Positions 1-6,514 are shown, counted from the first letter of the stretch. The stretch is DNA of 12,139 nucleotides from Clostridia bacterium (GCA_017958705.1 JAGDCE010000167.1:1-12139); one strand, 5' to 3'. Notes: generated by a model not told the origin, from the letters alone. Translations and numbers: made by a program.

Positions 1-2
1 CG

Positions 3-200
3 GCATGGACGTTTTTACAGGCGTTCCTTGTCGCCTTACCGTCCGCGTTTTCGCTCGATCTCGACGGCGCGGCGTGGAAGTCCGCACTCTTCAGCGCGGC
101 ATGCGCCGGCCTGTCGGCTATGAAGACCGTGATCGTCGAGCTCGTTCAGATGCGGCTCAACAGTTTGAAGGAGGCGGCGGACGATGGCAAAGACGATTAA
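3..200 (+). CDS. Phage holin-like protein, 5'-truncated by the window edge
   Basis: The reading frame is open from the first bases and ends at TAA 198-200, giving about 65 residues of C-terminal sequence starting AWTFLQAFLVALP. It contains a hydrophobic stretch, a WKSALFSAACAGLSAMKTV segment and a charged tail (KEAADDGKDD). This pattern, with the WTFLQAF and WKSAL motifs, resembles small phage holins of the r1t type, which form membrane lesions that release the endolysin. Its last 17 bases overlap the start of the amidase gene, the usual holin-endolysin arrangement. The N-terminus lies outside the window, so the number of membrane segments cannot be counted. The holin assignment is inferred from pattern and position. 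The competing frame starting at position 5 encodes an arginine-rich, low-complexity product and is not credible. Confidence 0.6.
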   Translation, partial: AWTFLQAFLVALPSAFSLDLDGAAWKSALFSAACAGLSAMKTVIVELVQMRLNSLKEAADDGKDD

Positions 201-990
201 GATCGTAATCGACCCCGGCCACGGCAAAAACAGCGGCGCCGGGATCGTAAAAGGCTTCTATGAAGGCAACAACAATTTCGAAGCCGTGCAGCACCTGAAG
301 GAAGAGCTCGAAAAGTACAAGGACGTGCAGATCGTCGTCACGCGCACGGCGATCACGGACGACCCGTCCCTTGAAGAGCGCGGAAAGATGGGCCGCGACG
401 CGGATCTTTTCTTTTCCTGGCACAGCAACGCGGCGAGCAGCGCGGCGGCGCACGGTGTTTCATCCTTCAGCTCCGTCCGTCGGAACGGGAGGAGACTCTG
501 CGACGCCATATCCGCCGCCGTCGTCGCGGCGTTCAAAGAGGTCGGCGTTACTGATTGCTATTACCGCGGATACAGTCAAAGACAGTGGTCTGACAGCCTG
601 CCGATGGTCGACTATTACGGCGTCCTGCGCAACTCGACGCTGCTGAACCCGACGAAAGCGGTACAAGGCAGAACTCCGGAAGACTCCGCATGCGTGCAGT
701 CGATCATCATCGAACACGGCTTTCACTCCAACCGGGCGGAGTGTGAAGCGCTTAACGATCCGGAAAAACTCAAAGCGATAGTGCAGGCCGAAGCGGCGGC
801 GATCGCTGAATTCTACGATCTGAAAGAAAAAGATCCCGAACCGGGACCTGCTCCGGATAACTATTATTATTTCGCTGTCTTATCCGCAAACAAAAACAAA
901 CTGTACGCGGAGGAAGACGTCGCAAAGGCGAAAAAACTCGGCTTTGAAGACGCATACGTCAAGTATGCGAGAAGGGACGGCGCGCTGTAA
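184..990 (+). CDS. N-acetylmuramoyl-L-alanine amidase (Amidase_3), phage endolysin
   Basis: This 268-residue zinc amidase should cut the amide bond between N-acetylmuramic acid and L-alanine in peptidoglycan. The Amidase_3 fold is visible from its ligand motifs: DPGHG with His13, Glu33, the SWHSNA segment with His80, and the catalytic glutamate Glu177 in IIIEHGFHSN. Residues from about 225 to the end (YYYFAVLSANKNK... AKKLGFEDAYV) look like a partial SPOR-type repeat that may bind glycan strands. There is no signal peptide, so export would rely on the holin. The start is fixed by AAGGAGG at 168-174, nine bases before ATG, and lies inside the end of the holin-like gene. The stop codon overlaps the next gene's ATG by one base. 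A phage lysin is favoured over a sporulation amidase because of the holin-like neighbour. Confidence 0.9.
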   Translation: MAKTIKIVIDPGHGKNSGAGIVKGFYEGNNNFEAVQHLKEELEKYKDVQIVVTRTAITDDPSLEERGKMGRDADLFFSWHSNAASSAAAHGVSSFSSVRRNGRRLCDAISAAVVAAFKEVGVTDCYYRGYSQRQWSDSLPMVDYYGVLRNSTLLNPTKAVQGRTPEDSACVQSIIIEHGFHSNRAECEALNDPEKLKAIVQAEAAAIAEFYDLKEKDPEPGPAPDNYYYFAVLSANKNKLYAEEDVAKAKKLGFEDAYVKYARRDGAL

Positions 991-1295
991 TGCAAGGGTC
1001 AACTGTTGCGGTGATCTGTTCGGTGACTTCGATCGTGTCGGCCGTTCTCGGTTTTCTTCTCTCTTATTTCACATTTCAGCGCAGCAGAAAAAAGGATGAC
1101 GTCGCCGAAGGTCAGACGAAGGGCGTAATGGCGTCCGATATCGGATACATAAAGGCGGGCGTTGACGATCTGAAGCGTGAAAGTGTGGAGCAAAGAAAGA
1201 CCGTCGGCGAGCTCGGCGAGCGTGTCACACGTGTCGAGGAGTCATGCAAACAGGCACACAAACGCATCGACAAGATCGACGAGCACACGCATTGA
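990..1295 (+). CDS. Small membrane-anchored coiled-coil phage protein
   Basis: This 101-residue protein has one N-terminal transmembrane segment (about residues 6-28), a short basic stretch (RSRKK) and a highly charged helical tail with heptad-like spacing (GYIKAGVDDLKRE... VTRVEESCKQAHKRIDKIDE). Similar one-helix plus coiled-coil proteins sit next to lysins in Clostridia prophages, and XhlA-type hemolysin or accessory holin proteins share this plan. The exact role is unknown: it could be a second holin subunit, a holin regulator or a spanin-like adaptor. The ATG overlaps the amidase TAA by one base (TAATG), so translation is probably coupled. It is the last gene before a strong terminator. 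Confidence 0.7.
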   Translation: MQGSTVAVICSVTSIVSAVLGFLLSYFTFQRSRKKDDVAEGQTKGVMASDIGYIKAGVDDLKRESVEQRKTVGELGERVTRVEESCKQAHKRIDKIDEHTH

Positions 1296-1369
1296 AAAAG
1301 GCGTAAAAAAAGTGAAGTACGCCGGCCCGGAACCCTCCGGAGCCCGACGTCTTCAAAAAATAAACGAAA

Positions 1370-1400
1370 CGGGGAAGCTCAGCGCTTCCCCGCTCTTTTT
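1370..1400 (+). terminator. Strong intrinsic terminator, probably bidirectional
   Basis: A perfect 9-bp stem (CGGGGAAGC at 1370-1378, GCTTCCCCG at 1384-1392) with a 5-base loop is followed by CTCTTTTT on the plus strand, so it would end lysis-module transcripts. Read on the minus strand, the same stem is followed by TTTCGTTTATTTTTT, so it should also end transcripts coming from ychF and the tRNA. Confidence 0.9.
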
Positions 1401-1455
1401 ATCGTCATCCAAACCACACCGTCCCCCGAAACGCCGAGTTCGGATAACTTATCGA

Positions 1456-1532
1456 TGGCCTACCCAGGGGGATTCGAACCCCCAACCGTCAGAATCGGAA
1501 TCTGATACTCTATCCAATTGCGCTATGGGTAG
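1456..1532 (-). tRNA. tRNA-Arg (anticodon CCG), CCA encoded
   Basis: The minus strand folds into a full cloverleaf of 74 nt plus encoded CCA. The acceptor is CTACCCA/TGGGTAG, the anticodon stem TCAGA/TCTGA has loop TTCCGAT (anticodon CCG), the variable loop has five bases and the T-arm is GGGGG-TTCGAAT-CCCCC. Arginine identity fits: A20 follows the D-loop GG, C35 is present, and G73 is the discriminator. It reads CGG codons. The D-stem GCGC/GAGT has a G12-A23 mismatch and a G10-U25 wobble, which is unusual. The 5' end is only 19 bases after the ychF stop, so it may be processed from ychF readthrough. A weak TATAAG near the ychF end could be its own -10. The 3' end points at the lysis genes. 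Confidence 0.95.
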
Positions 1533-1551
1533 TCGTAAAGGGCTGGTGCCC

Positions 1552-2649
1552 TTAAACGTTGAATCTTATAACAACGACGTCGCCGTCACGGAAGACGTAT
1601 TCCTTGCCTTCGCTTCTGATCAGGCCTTTTTCCTTTGCGACAGCCAGACTTCCGCCGACTGCCATAAGATCGTCGTACGCGATGACCTCGGCGCGTATGA
1701 ACCCGCGTTCCATATCGGAATGGATCTTTCCCGCCGCCTGCGGCGCTTTCGTGCCGTTCTTTATCGTCCAGGCGCGGACCTCCTTCGGTCCGGCGGTGAG
1801 GAAGCTTATGAGTCCGAGTATACGGTAGCTCGCTTTTATGAGCTTGTCGAGACCGCTCTCGTTTACTCCCATTTCCTGTAAGAACATCTGCTTTTCCTCG
1901 CCCTCGAGCTCGGACAGCTCCGCTTCCATCTCGGCGCAGATCGGTATGATCTCGGAACCTTCGGTCTGCGCGTAATTTTTCAGCGCCTGATACTCGGCGT
2001 TGCCGGACAGATCTGTCCCGACTTCGGATTCCGGGATGTTAGCCACGTAGATAATAGGCTTCGCGGAGAGCAGCGGCACCGTGGAGAGCAGTTCAGCCTC
2101 CTCCGGCGTGCACTTTATCGCGCGGGCTGAGACGCCGTTGTTCAGCTCCGCCGTCACGCGGTCGAAGAAATCCGCCTCGGCGCCGAACTTTTTATCCGCC
2201 TTCATCATCTTCCTCGCCTTGTCGGCGCGGCGCTCGGAAAGCTCTATATCCGACAGTATCAGCTCTGTGTTTATCGTTTCGACGTCGCGCATCGCGTTGA
2301 TATCGCCGTCGACGTGGATGACGTTCTCGTCTCTGAAACAGCGCACCACGTGGACGACGGCGTCGACCTCGCGTATGTGCGACAGGAATTTATTGCCGAG
2401 ACCTTCGCCCTTAGACGCGCCGCGGACGAGCCCGGCGATATCGACGAACTCCACCGTAGCCGGCGTGTATTTTTCGGGATGATATATCTCGGCGAGCCGG
2501 TCAAGGCGTTCGTCCGGCACAGACACGACGCCCACGTTCGGTTCTATCGTGCAGAACGGATAGTTCGCCATTTCGGCGCCGGCGTTCGTTATTGCATTGA
2601 AAAGCGTGCTCTTGCCTACGTTCGGCAGTCCAATGATACCAAGTTTCAT
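1552..2649 (-). CDS. ychF: Ribosome-associated ATPase YchF (OLA1 family)
   Basis: This is a full-length 365-residue member of the Obg-related YchF/OLA1 family, in which the nucleotide is ATP rather than GTP. It binds ribosomes and is implicated in stress and translation control. Visible features are the P-loop GLPNVGKS (residues 7-14), the DIAGLVRGASKGEGLGNKF switch region near residue 70, the NxxE-type G4 motif (NIPES) in place of NKxD, a helical insert in the middle, and a C-terminal TGS domain with AWTIKNGTKAPQAAG and the FIRAEVIAYDDL end typical of the family. Length matches the usual 363-366 residues. A purine-rich GAAAGAG precedes the ATG, with a consensus promoter upstream. It is a core chromosomal gene, which places the prophage boundary to its left. 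Confidence 0.97.
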   Translation of the reverse strand: MKLGIIGLPNVGKSTLFNAITNAGAEMANYPFCTIEPNVGVVSVPDERLDRLAEIYHPEKYTPATVEFVDIAGLVRGASKGEGLGNKFLSHIREVDAVVHVVRCFRDENVIHVDGDINAMRDVETINTELILSDIELSERRADKARKMMKADKKFGAEADFFDRVTAELNNGVSARAIKCTPEEAELLSTVPLLSAKPIIYVANIPESEVGTDLSGNAEYQALKNYAQTEGSEIIPICAEMEAELSELEGEEKQMFLQEMGVNESGLDKLIKASYRILGLISFLTAGPKEVRAWTIKNGTKAPQAAGKIHSDMERGFIRAEVIAYDDLMAVGGSLAVAKEKGLIRSEGKEYVFRDGDVVVIRFNV

Positions 2650-2683
2650 ATAAATCTCTTTCGGAAATATTTACAGCATGCTA

Positions 2684-2712
2684 ATTCTATCACACGCCGT
2701 CCGTTTTGTCAA
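2684..2712 (-). promoter_or_regulatory. Sigma-A promoter for ychF
   Basis: On the minus strand TTGACA (2712-2707) and TAGAAT (2689-2684) are separated by exactly 17 bases, with the ychF ATG about 35 bases further on. The -35 is perfect and the -10 is one mismatch from TATAAT, so expression is expected to be constitutive. Confidence 0.85.
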
Positions 2713-2792
2713 TGAATTTTAATGAACTTTTTATATCATTGCGCGTTATATATGAGAGCGCGCGGCGCGGAGGTAAGTTCAGTTTATTTATT

Positions 2793-2809
2793 TGTTACAT
2801 TTTTGTTAC
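2793..2809 (+). promoter_or_regulatory. WalR/PhoP-type response-regulator box (direct repeat)
   Basis: TGTTAC-N5-TGTTAC matches the published WalR (YycF) consensus TGTWAH-N5-TGTWAH at every defined position, with the 11-bp period used by tandem OmpR-family winged-helix dimers. A looser third half-site, GTTCAT, follows at 2815-2820. The box is centred about 52 bases before the predicted transcript start, a position suited to activation. It sits directly upstream of the response-regulator operon, so autoregulation is the natural inference. Confidence 0.65.
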
Positions 2810-2837
2810 AATACGTTCATCCAAAAGCCGCGCGGCG

Positions 2838-2846
2838 TGATATAAT
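2838..2846 (+). promoter_or_regulatory. Extended -10 promoter of the two-component operon
   Basis: TGATATAAT contains a perfect -10 (TATAAT, 2841-2846) with the TG extension one base upstream. No good -35 is found at the 17-base position (2818-2823 reads CATCCA). An extended -10 without a -35 next to a regulator box suggests dependence on an activator. The leader to the ATG at 2907 would be about 55 bases. Confidence 0.75.
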
Positions 2847-2906
2847 GAAGTTAGTGAAAAATCTCACAAAGTTAACAAAAACATAAATATACGGAGGTAT
2901 AAGATC

Positions 2907-3599
2907 ATGATGGGAACCAAAATTCTCGTAATCGACGACGACGTCAACATCTGCGAAACTCTTCGCGTTTATTTCGAACACGAAGGATACGAGGTCAAGA
3001 CCGCCAACGACGGCGCTCAGGGCGTTGAATTCTTCAAAATGTACGAGCCGGATATCGTTCTGCTCGACATAATGCTCCCCAAGAAGGACGGCTGGGCCGT
3101 ATGCCGTGAGATCAGAGAAGTCTCCTCCAAGCCGATCATAATGATCACCGCAAAGGGCGAGGTCTTCGACAAGGTCCTCGGTCTTGAGATGGGCGCCGAC
3201 GATTTCGTCGTGAAGCCGTTCGATCTCAAGGAGCTCGCGGTCAGGATCAAGGCCGTTCTCCGCCGCTGCAACAGCCACGAGAATCCCTCGAACGAAGAGG
3301 TCATCAAGTTCGAGAACATAGAGATAAGCCTGCAGAAATACGAGCTCAAGCTCAAGGGCAAGAGCGTAGACATCCCCCCGAAGGAACTCGAGCTTCTGTA
3401 TTTCCTCGCTTCCAACTACAACAGAGTCTTCACGCGCGACCAGCTCCTCGACAAGGTCTGGGGCTTCGACTATCTCGGCGACAGCCGTACCGTCGACGTA
3501 CACGTGAAGCGTCTGCGCGAGAAGCTCGAGGGCGTGTCCGACAAATGGATCCTCAAGACCGTCTGGGGCGTCGGCTACAAATTCGAGATACTTCAGTAA
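2907..3599 (+). CDS. OmpR/PhoB-family response regulator (WalR/PhoP-like)
   Basis: This 230-residue DNA-binding response regulator has a receiver domain with the acidic cluster Asp10-Asp12, phosphoacceptor Asp54 (LLDIMLPKKDGW), Thr81 and Lys103 (VVKPF). A winged-helix domain follows from about 134 to the end, with LLYFLASNYNRVFTRDQLL, the SRTVDVHVKRLREKL recognition helix and the WGVGYKFE wing. All switch residues are intact. Two ATGs are adjacent; the first is chosen because AACGGAGG-like GGAGG (2893-2897) lies nine bases before it. The cognate kinase follows 62 bases later. The WalR-type box in its own promoter and the recognition helix suggest a WalR/PhoP-related specificity, but family membership below OmpR level is inference. 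Confidence 0.95.
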   Translation: MMGTKILVIDDDVNICETLRVYFEHEGYEVKTANDGAQGVEFFKMYEPDIVLLDIMLPKKDGWAVCREIREVSSKPIIMITAKGEVFDKVLGLEMGADDFVVKPFDLKELAVRIKAVLRRCNSHENPSNEEVIKFENIEISLQKYELKLKGKSVDIPPKELELLYFLASNYNRVFTRDQLLDKVWGFDYLGDSRTVDVHVKRLREKLEGVSDKWILKTVWGVGYKFEILQ

Positions 3600-3606
3600 T
3601 ACCGGC

Positions 3607-3630
3607 GGGGGCTTAGCGTGCTAAGCCCCC
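3607..3630 (+). other. Intercistronic hairpin between regulator and kinase
   Basis: GGGGGCTTAG and CTAAGCCCCC form a perfect 10-bp stem with a 4-base CGTG loop, seven bases after the regulator stop and 21 bases before the kinase ribosome binding site. No T-run follows, so it is not a standard terminator. It could protect the regulator message from 3' decay or lower kinase output relative to regulator; both roles are inference. Confidence 0.7.
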
Positions 3631-3661
3631 CTGACAACTTACACGAAATCCGGAGGCGGCT

Positions 3662-5137
3662 GTGTTCAAAAGCGTTTTCACGCGATATTTCACCATTTTT
3701 ATGGTGATCATCGTCGTAAGCTTCACGATACTGGGGCTGATATACTCGTCTTCATCGGCAACGTATTCGAAGAACATCAAAAAAGAATCGATGAGATCGA
3801 CGCGGGATTCACTCGTGTCTTATCTGTCGTCCGGTTATTCTTCTTCCGGTACGACGGATTTCGGACGGTACGTTTATTTCTCCGCGTCCGACATATCTCC
3901 GATCATAAATCATATAATAGACGCGGTGAACAACGATATCTTCGTGATCGTGACGAACGGCGACGGACTCGTTCAGCTCGCGGTCAGCGCGCCCGACGGC
4001 ATATCCGAGGGCGATTCCGTGAAGGATTCCTCGCTTTACAACCTCAAAAGCACGGATGATTTCAGCGGATACACCGATCTCGACGGACTGCTGCCCTCCA
4101 AAATGCTCGTTTTCAGCGGACGCATAGCGGACGATACGGGAGCGACCGCGGGAATGGTTATCGTCTGTTCCGCCACGTCTTCGATCCCCGGCATAGCCGG
4201 CAACACCGTGAGGACCACGATCATCGCTATACTCTGGGTGACGGCGGCGGCGCTCATAACCGTGTTCTTCGTCACCGACAAGATCGTCTCGCCGCTTAAG
4301 AAGATGAGCGAGGCGGCGCGCTCGTTCTCGCAGGGCAAATTCGACGTCCGCGTCCCGGTCACCGGCAACGACGAGGTCGCGGAGCTCGCGGCGGCGTTCA
4401 ACAACATGGCGTCCTCGCTTGAAAAGAACGAGGAGACGCGCAAAACGTTCCTCGCCAACGTAAGCCACGACCTGCGCACGCCGATGACGACGATAGCGGG
4501 CTTCATCGACAACATCCTTTCAGGCGCGATACCGTACGAAAAACAGAATTACTATCTTGAAATCGTTTCGAGCGAGGTCAAGCGTCTTGCGCGCCTCGTC
4601 AATTCCCTGCTCGACATTTCGAGGATACAGGCGGGCGACAGAAAGTTCGTAATGGCGCCGTTCGACATCTGCGAGATGTCGCGGCAGATCATCATCTCGC
4701 TCGAACAGCGGCTCGAAAAGAAGAATCTCGACGTCCGCTTCGAGCCCGAGCACGACAACATGTACGTCAACGCGGACCGCGACGCCGTTTATCAGGTGTT
4801 ATACAACCTCTGTGACAACGCCGTGAAATTCGCGCGCGACGGAGGCGTTTACAAGATTTCGCACATCGAGCGCGACGGCAAGATCTACACCGCCGTCTAT
4901 AACGAAGGCGAGGGCATCGCGAAGGAGGATCTGCCGATGGTATTCGACAGATTCTACAAGAGCGACAAGAGCAGAGGCCTCGACAGGACCGGCGTCGGTC
5001 TCGGTCTGTATATCGTGAAAACGATAATCGATTCGCACGGCGAGGAGATATGGGTCAACAGCGTTTACGGCGAATACTGTGAATTCGTATTCACTCTGAC
5101 TCCCGCCGAAGCACCGAAAAAACAGCGTGCCGACTGA
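3662..5137 (+). CDS. Membrane sensor histidine kinase (HAMP-HisKA-HATPase_c)
   Basis: This 491-residue kinase has transmembrane segments at about 10-30 and 184-204. Between them is an extracytoplasmic domain of about 150 residues whose strand pattern (DIFVIVTNGDGLVQLAV, then MVIVCSA before the membrane) suggests a PDC/sCache sensor fold. A HAMP linker (about 205-258) and the DHp domain follow, with H-box FLANVSHDLRTPMTT and phosphoacceptor His269. The ATPase domain has Asn386 in the N-box (LCDNAVKFA), a G1 EGEGIA, an F-box FDRFYKSDKSRG and GVGLGLYIVK. There is no PAS domain between HAMP and DHp, unlike canonical WalK. The start is GTG, supported by GGAGG at 3652-3656 and by the following MFKSVFTRYF membrane entry. 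It should phosphorylate the regulator encoded just upstream. Confidence 0.95.
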   Translation: MFKSVFTRYFTIFMVIIVVSFTILGLIYSSSSATYSKNIKKESMRSTRDSLVSYLSSGYSSSGTTDFGRYVYFSASDISPIINHIIDAVNNDIFVIVTNGDGLVQLAVSAPDGISEGDSVKDSSLYNLKSTDDFSGYTDLDGLLPSKMLVFSGRIADDTGATAGMVIVCSATSSIPGIAGNTVRTTIIAILWVTAAALITVFFVTDKIVSPLKKMSEAARSFSQGKFDVRVPVTGNDEVAELAAAFNNMASSLEKNEETRKTFLANVSHDLRTPMTTIAGFIDNILSGAIPYEKQNYYLEIVSSEVKRLARLVNSLLDISRIQAGDRKFVMAPFDICEMSRQIIISLEQRLEKKNLDVRFEPEHDNMYVNADRDAVYQVLYNLCDNAVKFARDGGVYKISHIERDGKIYTAVYNEGEGIAKEDLPMVFDRFYKSDKSRGLDRTGVGLGLYIVKTIIDSHGEEIWVNSVYGEYCEFVFTLTPAEAPKKQRAD

Positions 5138-5159
5138 CGGTGCGAAGTAATACCGAATT

Positions 5160-6251
5160 ATGCAGAACAACACAGAAAACACAACTGAAAACGACAAGAA
5201 GGAAGAATCGTACGGCGGTTTCCAGTACCGGCACAACTACGACGAGTACAAAAAAGAACTGGCTGAGAACCGGCAGAACAAACGCGCCCGCACCGTTCTT
5301 ACCGTTATAATAATCGTTTCGTTCACCGTACTTCTCTGCCTTGTTGCGGTGTTCGTCACCGACACGATAATGCGCACGAAGGGCTACACCTTCAGCGAAT
5401 TTCTGAAAGGCGAGATACCCGCGGCGTCGAGCCCTCACAAAAACGAGCTTGACGCTGCGCAGATCGACGCGCTTTACACGAAATGCACGGTAAAGGTGAC
5501 GGCGGACGGCGGGCGCACCGGCAGCGGCACGATACTCACCGACGACGGTTATATAATGACCGGCTACGACACTGTGAGCGGAGCGTCCGAGATCACGGTG
5601 ACGCTTTCCGACGGTACGCAGCTCTCCGCTTCGGCGGCGGGTTCCGACGCCGACAGCGGCATAGCGCTTGTCAAAATAAAAAAAACAGGGCTTCCGTGCG
5701 CCGAGATCGGCGATTCGCGCGCGCTCGAGGACGGGCAGACCGTCTACTGCAAGGAACCGGGCACAGCCCCCGTTCAGTGCCGCGTGATATCCGCCGGCGG
5801 CGAGATAACCGTGAGCCTGCAGGGCGATTTCAGAAGCATCGGCGCTCCGGTCATAAACAAATACGGTCAGACGGTCGGCGTCGTCAGAAGCGGCGACGGA
5901 TCGGCTGTGACCGCGAGCCACATGGACGCCGTGCTCAAATCGGTTAAAAAGCTCATAATCCTGACGCCTAAGCACGACATAACGGTAAACCCCACGCCTC
6001 TGTTCATCGAACGGCTCGGCGTTTATATCGAGCCGGTGACGGAAACGCAGGCGAAGATCTACAAGATCCCCGTCGGCTGCTTCGTGACGTCTGTATCGGG
6101 GTCCGGCGATCTGCAAAAAGGCGATATAATCGTCTCGGTCGGCGGCAGGGACGTTTTTGACGCGGATTCGCTTACCTCGGCTTTATCGGAGACGGATCCG
6201 ACGCTTAAAGTCTACCGCAACAACGCGTATACCGATATCACAATAAAATAA
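5160..6251 (+). CDS. Membrane-anchored HtrA/S1C-like PDZ protein, predicted inactive protease
   Basis: This 363-residue protein has a polar cytoplasmic N-terminus (about 1-42), one signal-anchor helix (about 43-70), a trypsin-like domain of HtrA type (about 100-255) and a C-terminal PDZ domain (about 282-363, with GCFVTSVSGSGDLQKGDIIVSVGGRDV). Each catalytic site appears changed by motif alignment: GYIVTNxHVV reads GYIMTGYDTV, so His becomes Asp137; SDLAVLK reads SGIALVK, so Asp becomes Gly167; GNSGGP reads RSIGAP, so Ser becomes Ile227. The fold motifs around them are preserved, arguing for a retained scaffold rather than decay. It starts 22 bases after the kinase stop, with no clear Shine-Dalgarno, so coupling to the kinase is possible. 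A ligand-binding or kinase-modulating role outside the membrane is inference. Confidence 0.85.
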   Translation: MQNNTENTTENDKKEESYGGFQYRHNYDEYKKELAENRQNKRARTVLTVIIIVSFTVLLCLVAVFVTDTIMRTKGYTFSEFLKGEIPAASSPHKNELDAAQIDALYTKCTVKVTADGGRTGSGTILTDDGYIMTGYDTVSGASEITVTLSDGTQLSASAAGSDADSGIALVKIKKTGLPCAEIGDSRALEDGQTVYCKEPGTAPVQCRVISAGGEITVSLQGDFRSIGAPVINKYGQTVGVVRSGDGSAVTASHMDAVLKSVKKLIILTPKHDITVNPTPLFIERLGVYIEPVTETQAKIYKIPVGCFVTSVSGSGDLQKGDIIVSVGGRDVFDADSLTSALSETDPTLKVYRNNAYTDITIK

Positions 6252-6336
6252 AAGAACGGGACGGATAATGCCCGACTGTCATAAGGATGTTTTTCACCGA
6301 GTGTCAGCGTGGTGAGTAAGTGCGCCCTGAAAAATG

Positions 6337-6371
6337 AAAGCAGACTGAAAATCAAAATCAGTCTGCTTTTT
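6337..6371 (+). terminator. Terminator of the two-component operon, probably bidirectional
   Basis: AGCAGACTGA (6339-6348) and TCAGTCTGCT (6358-6367) form a perfect 10-bp stem, extendable by two A-T pairs, around a 9-base A-rich loop and followed by a T-run. On the minus strand the stem is followed by TTTCATTTTT, so it may also stop transcripts from the opposing birA operon. It lies about 86 bases after the PDZ gene. Confidence 0.9.
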
Positions 6372-6387
6372 CGTATTCAGCCGGTAT

Positions 6388-6514
6388 AATGAAGACGTTC
6401 GCTTCGCTCACTAATGAAGCGAAGTCGCCCCCGTTCTTTATTAGCTCCGCAGGAGCGTCTTCATTAGCGAAGCGTGTTCACTTCTTCATTAGCCCGCTTG
6501 CGGGCGTCTTCATT
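6388..6514. repeat. Cluster of short palindrome units with constant ends
   Basis: The heptamer CTTCATT or its complement AATGAAG occurs five times in 127 bases. The repeating plan is TTCATTAG, then a GC-rich core that differs between units, then (C)GTCTTCATT. Unit A (6388-6419) is inverted, with a CGAAGCG core. Unit B (6439-6465) has core GCTCC-gca-GGAGC. Unit C (6459-6490) has an imperfect GAAG...CTTC core. Unit D (6484-6514) has core GCCCGC-tt-GCGGGC. B, C and D overlap through shared ends. This fits a REP-like or MITE-like intergenic element in a convergent gap. It could also fold into a chain of hairpins in RNA. Confidence 0.7.

Noticed and set aside
5..208. Frame starting MDVFTGVPCRL at the left edge
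   Set aside because: The overlapping frame ending at 200 has holin-like hydrophobic sequence and a normal overlap with the amidase; this one is Arg-rich and low complexity.
1177..1881. 234-codon plus-strand frame across the terminator, tRNA and ychF end
   Set aside because: It passes through a tRNA and antisense to ychF and shows no recognisable protein sequence.
3607..3630. Intrinsic terminator after the response regulator
   Set aside because: The stem is strong but is followed by CTGACAAC, with no T-run, and the kinase gene follows without a visible promoter.
2907..5137. Naming the two-component pair walR/walK outright
   Set aside because: The kinase lacks the PAS domain and the yycHI/walJ neighbours are absent; only the DNA box and general fold support the link.
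5091..6116. Long minus-strand frame opposite the PDZ protein, and similar long antisense frames at 3809-4468 and 8096-8878
   Set aside because: They are Arg/Val/His-rich mirror frames of well-supported genes in GC-rich DNA, without domains or start signals.
6388..6514. CRISPR array
   Set aside because: Repeats are short, inverted in part and overlap; cores are palindromic rather than spacer-like, and no cas gene is present.
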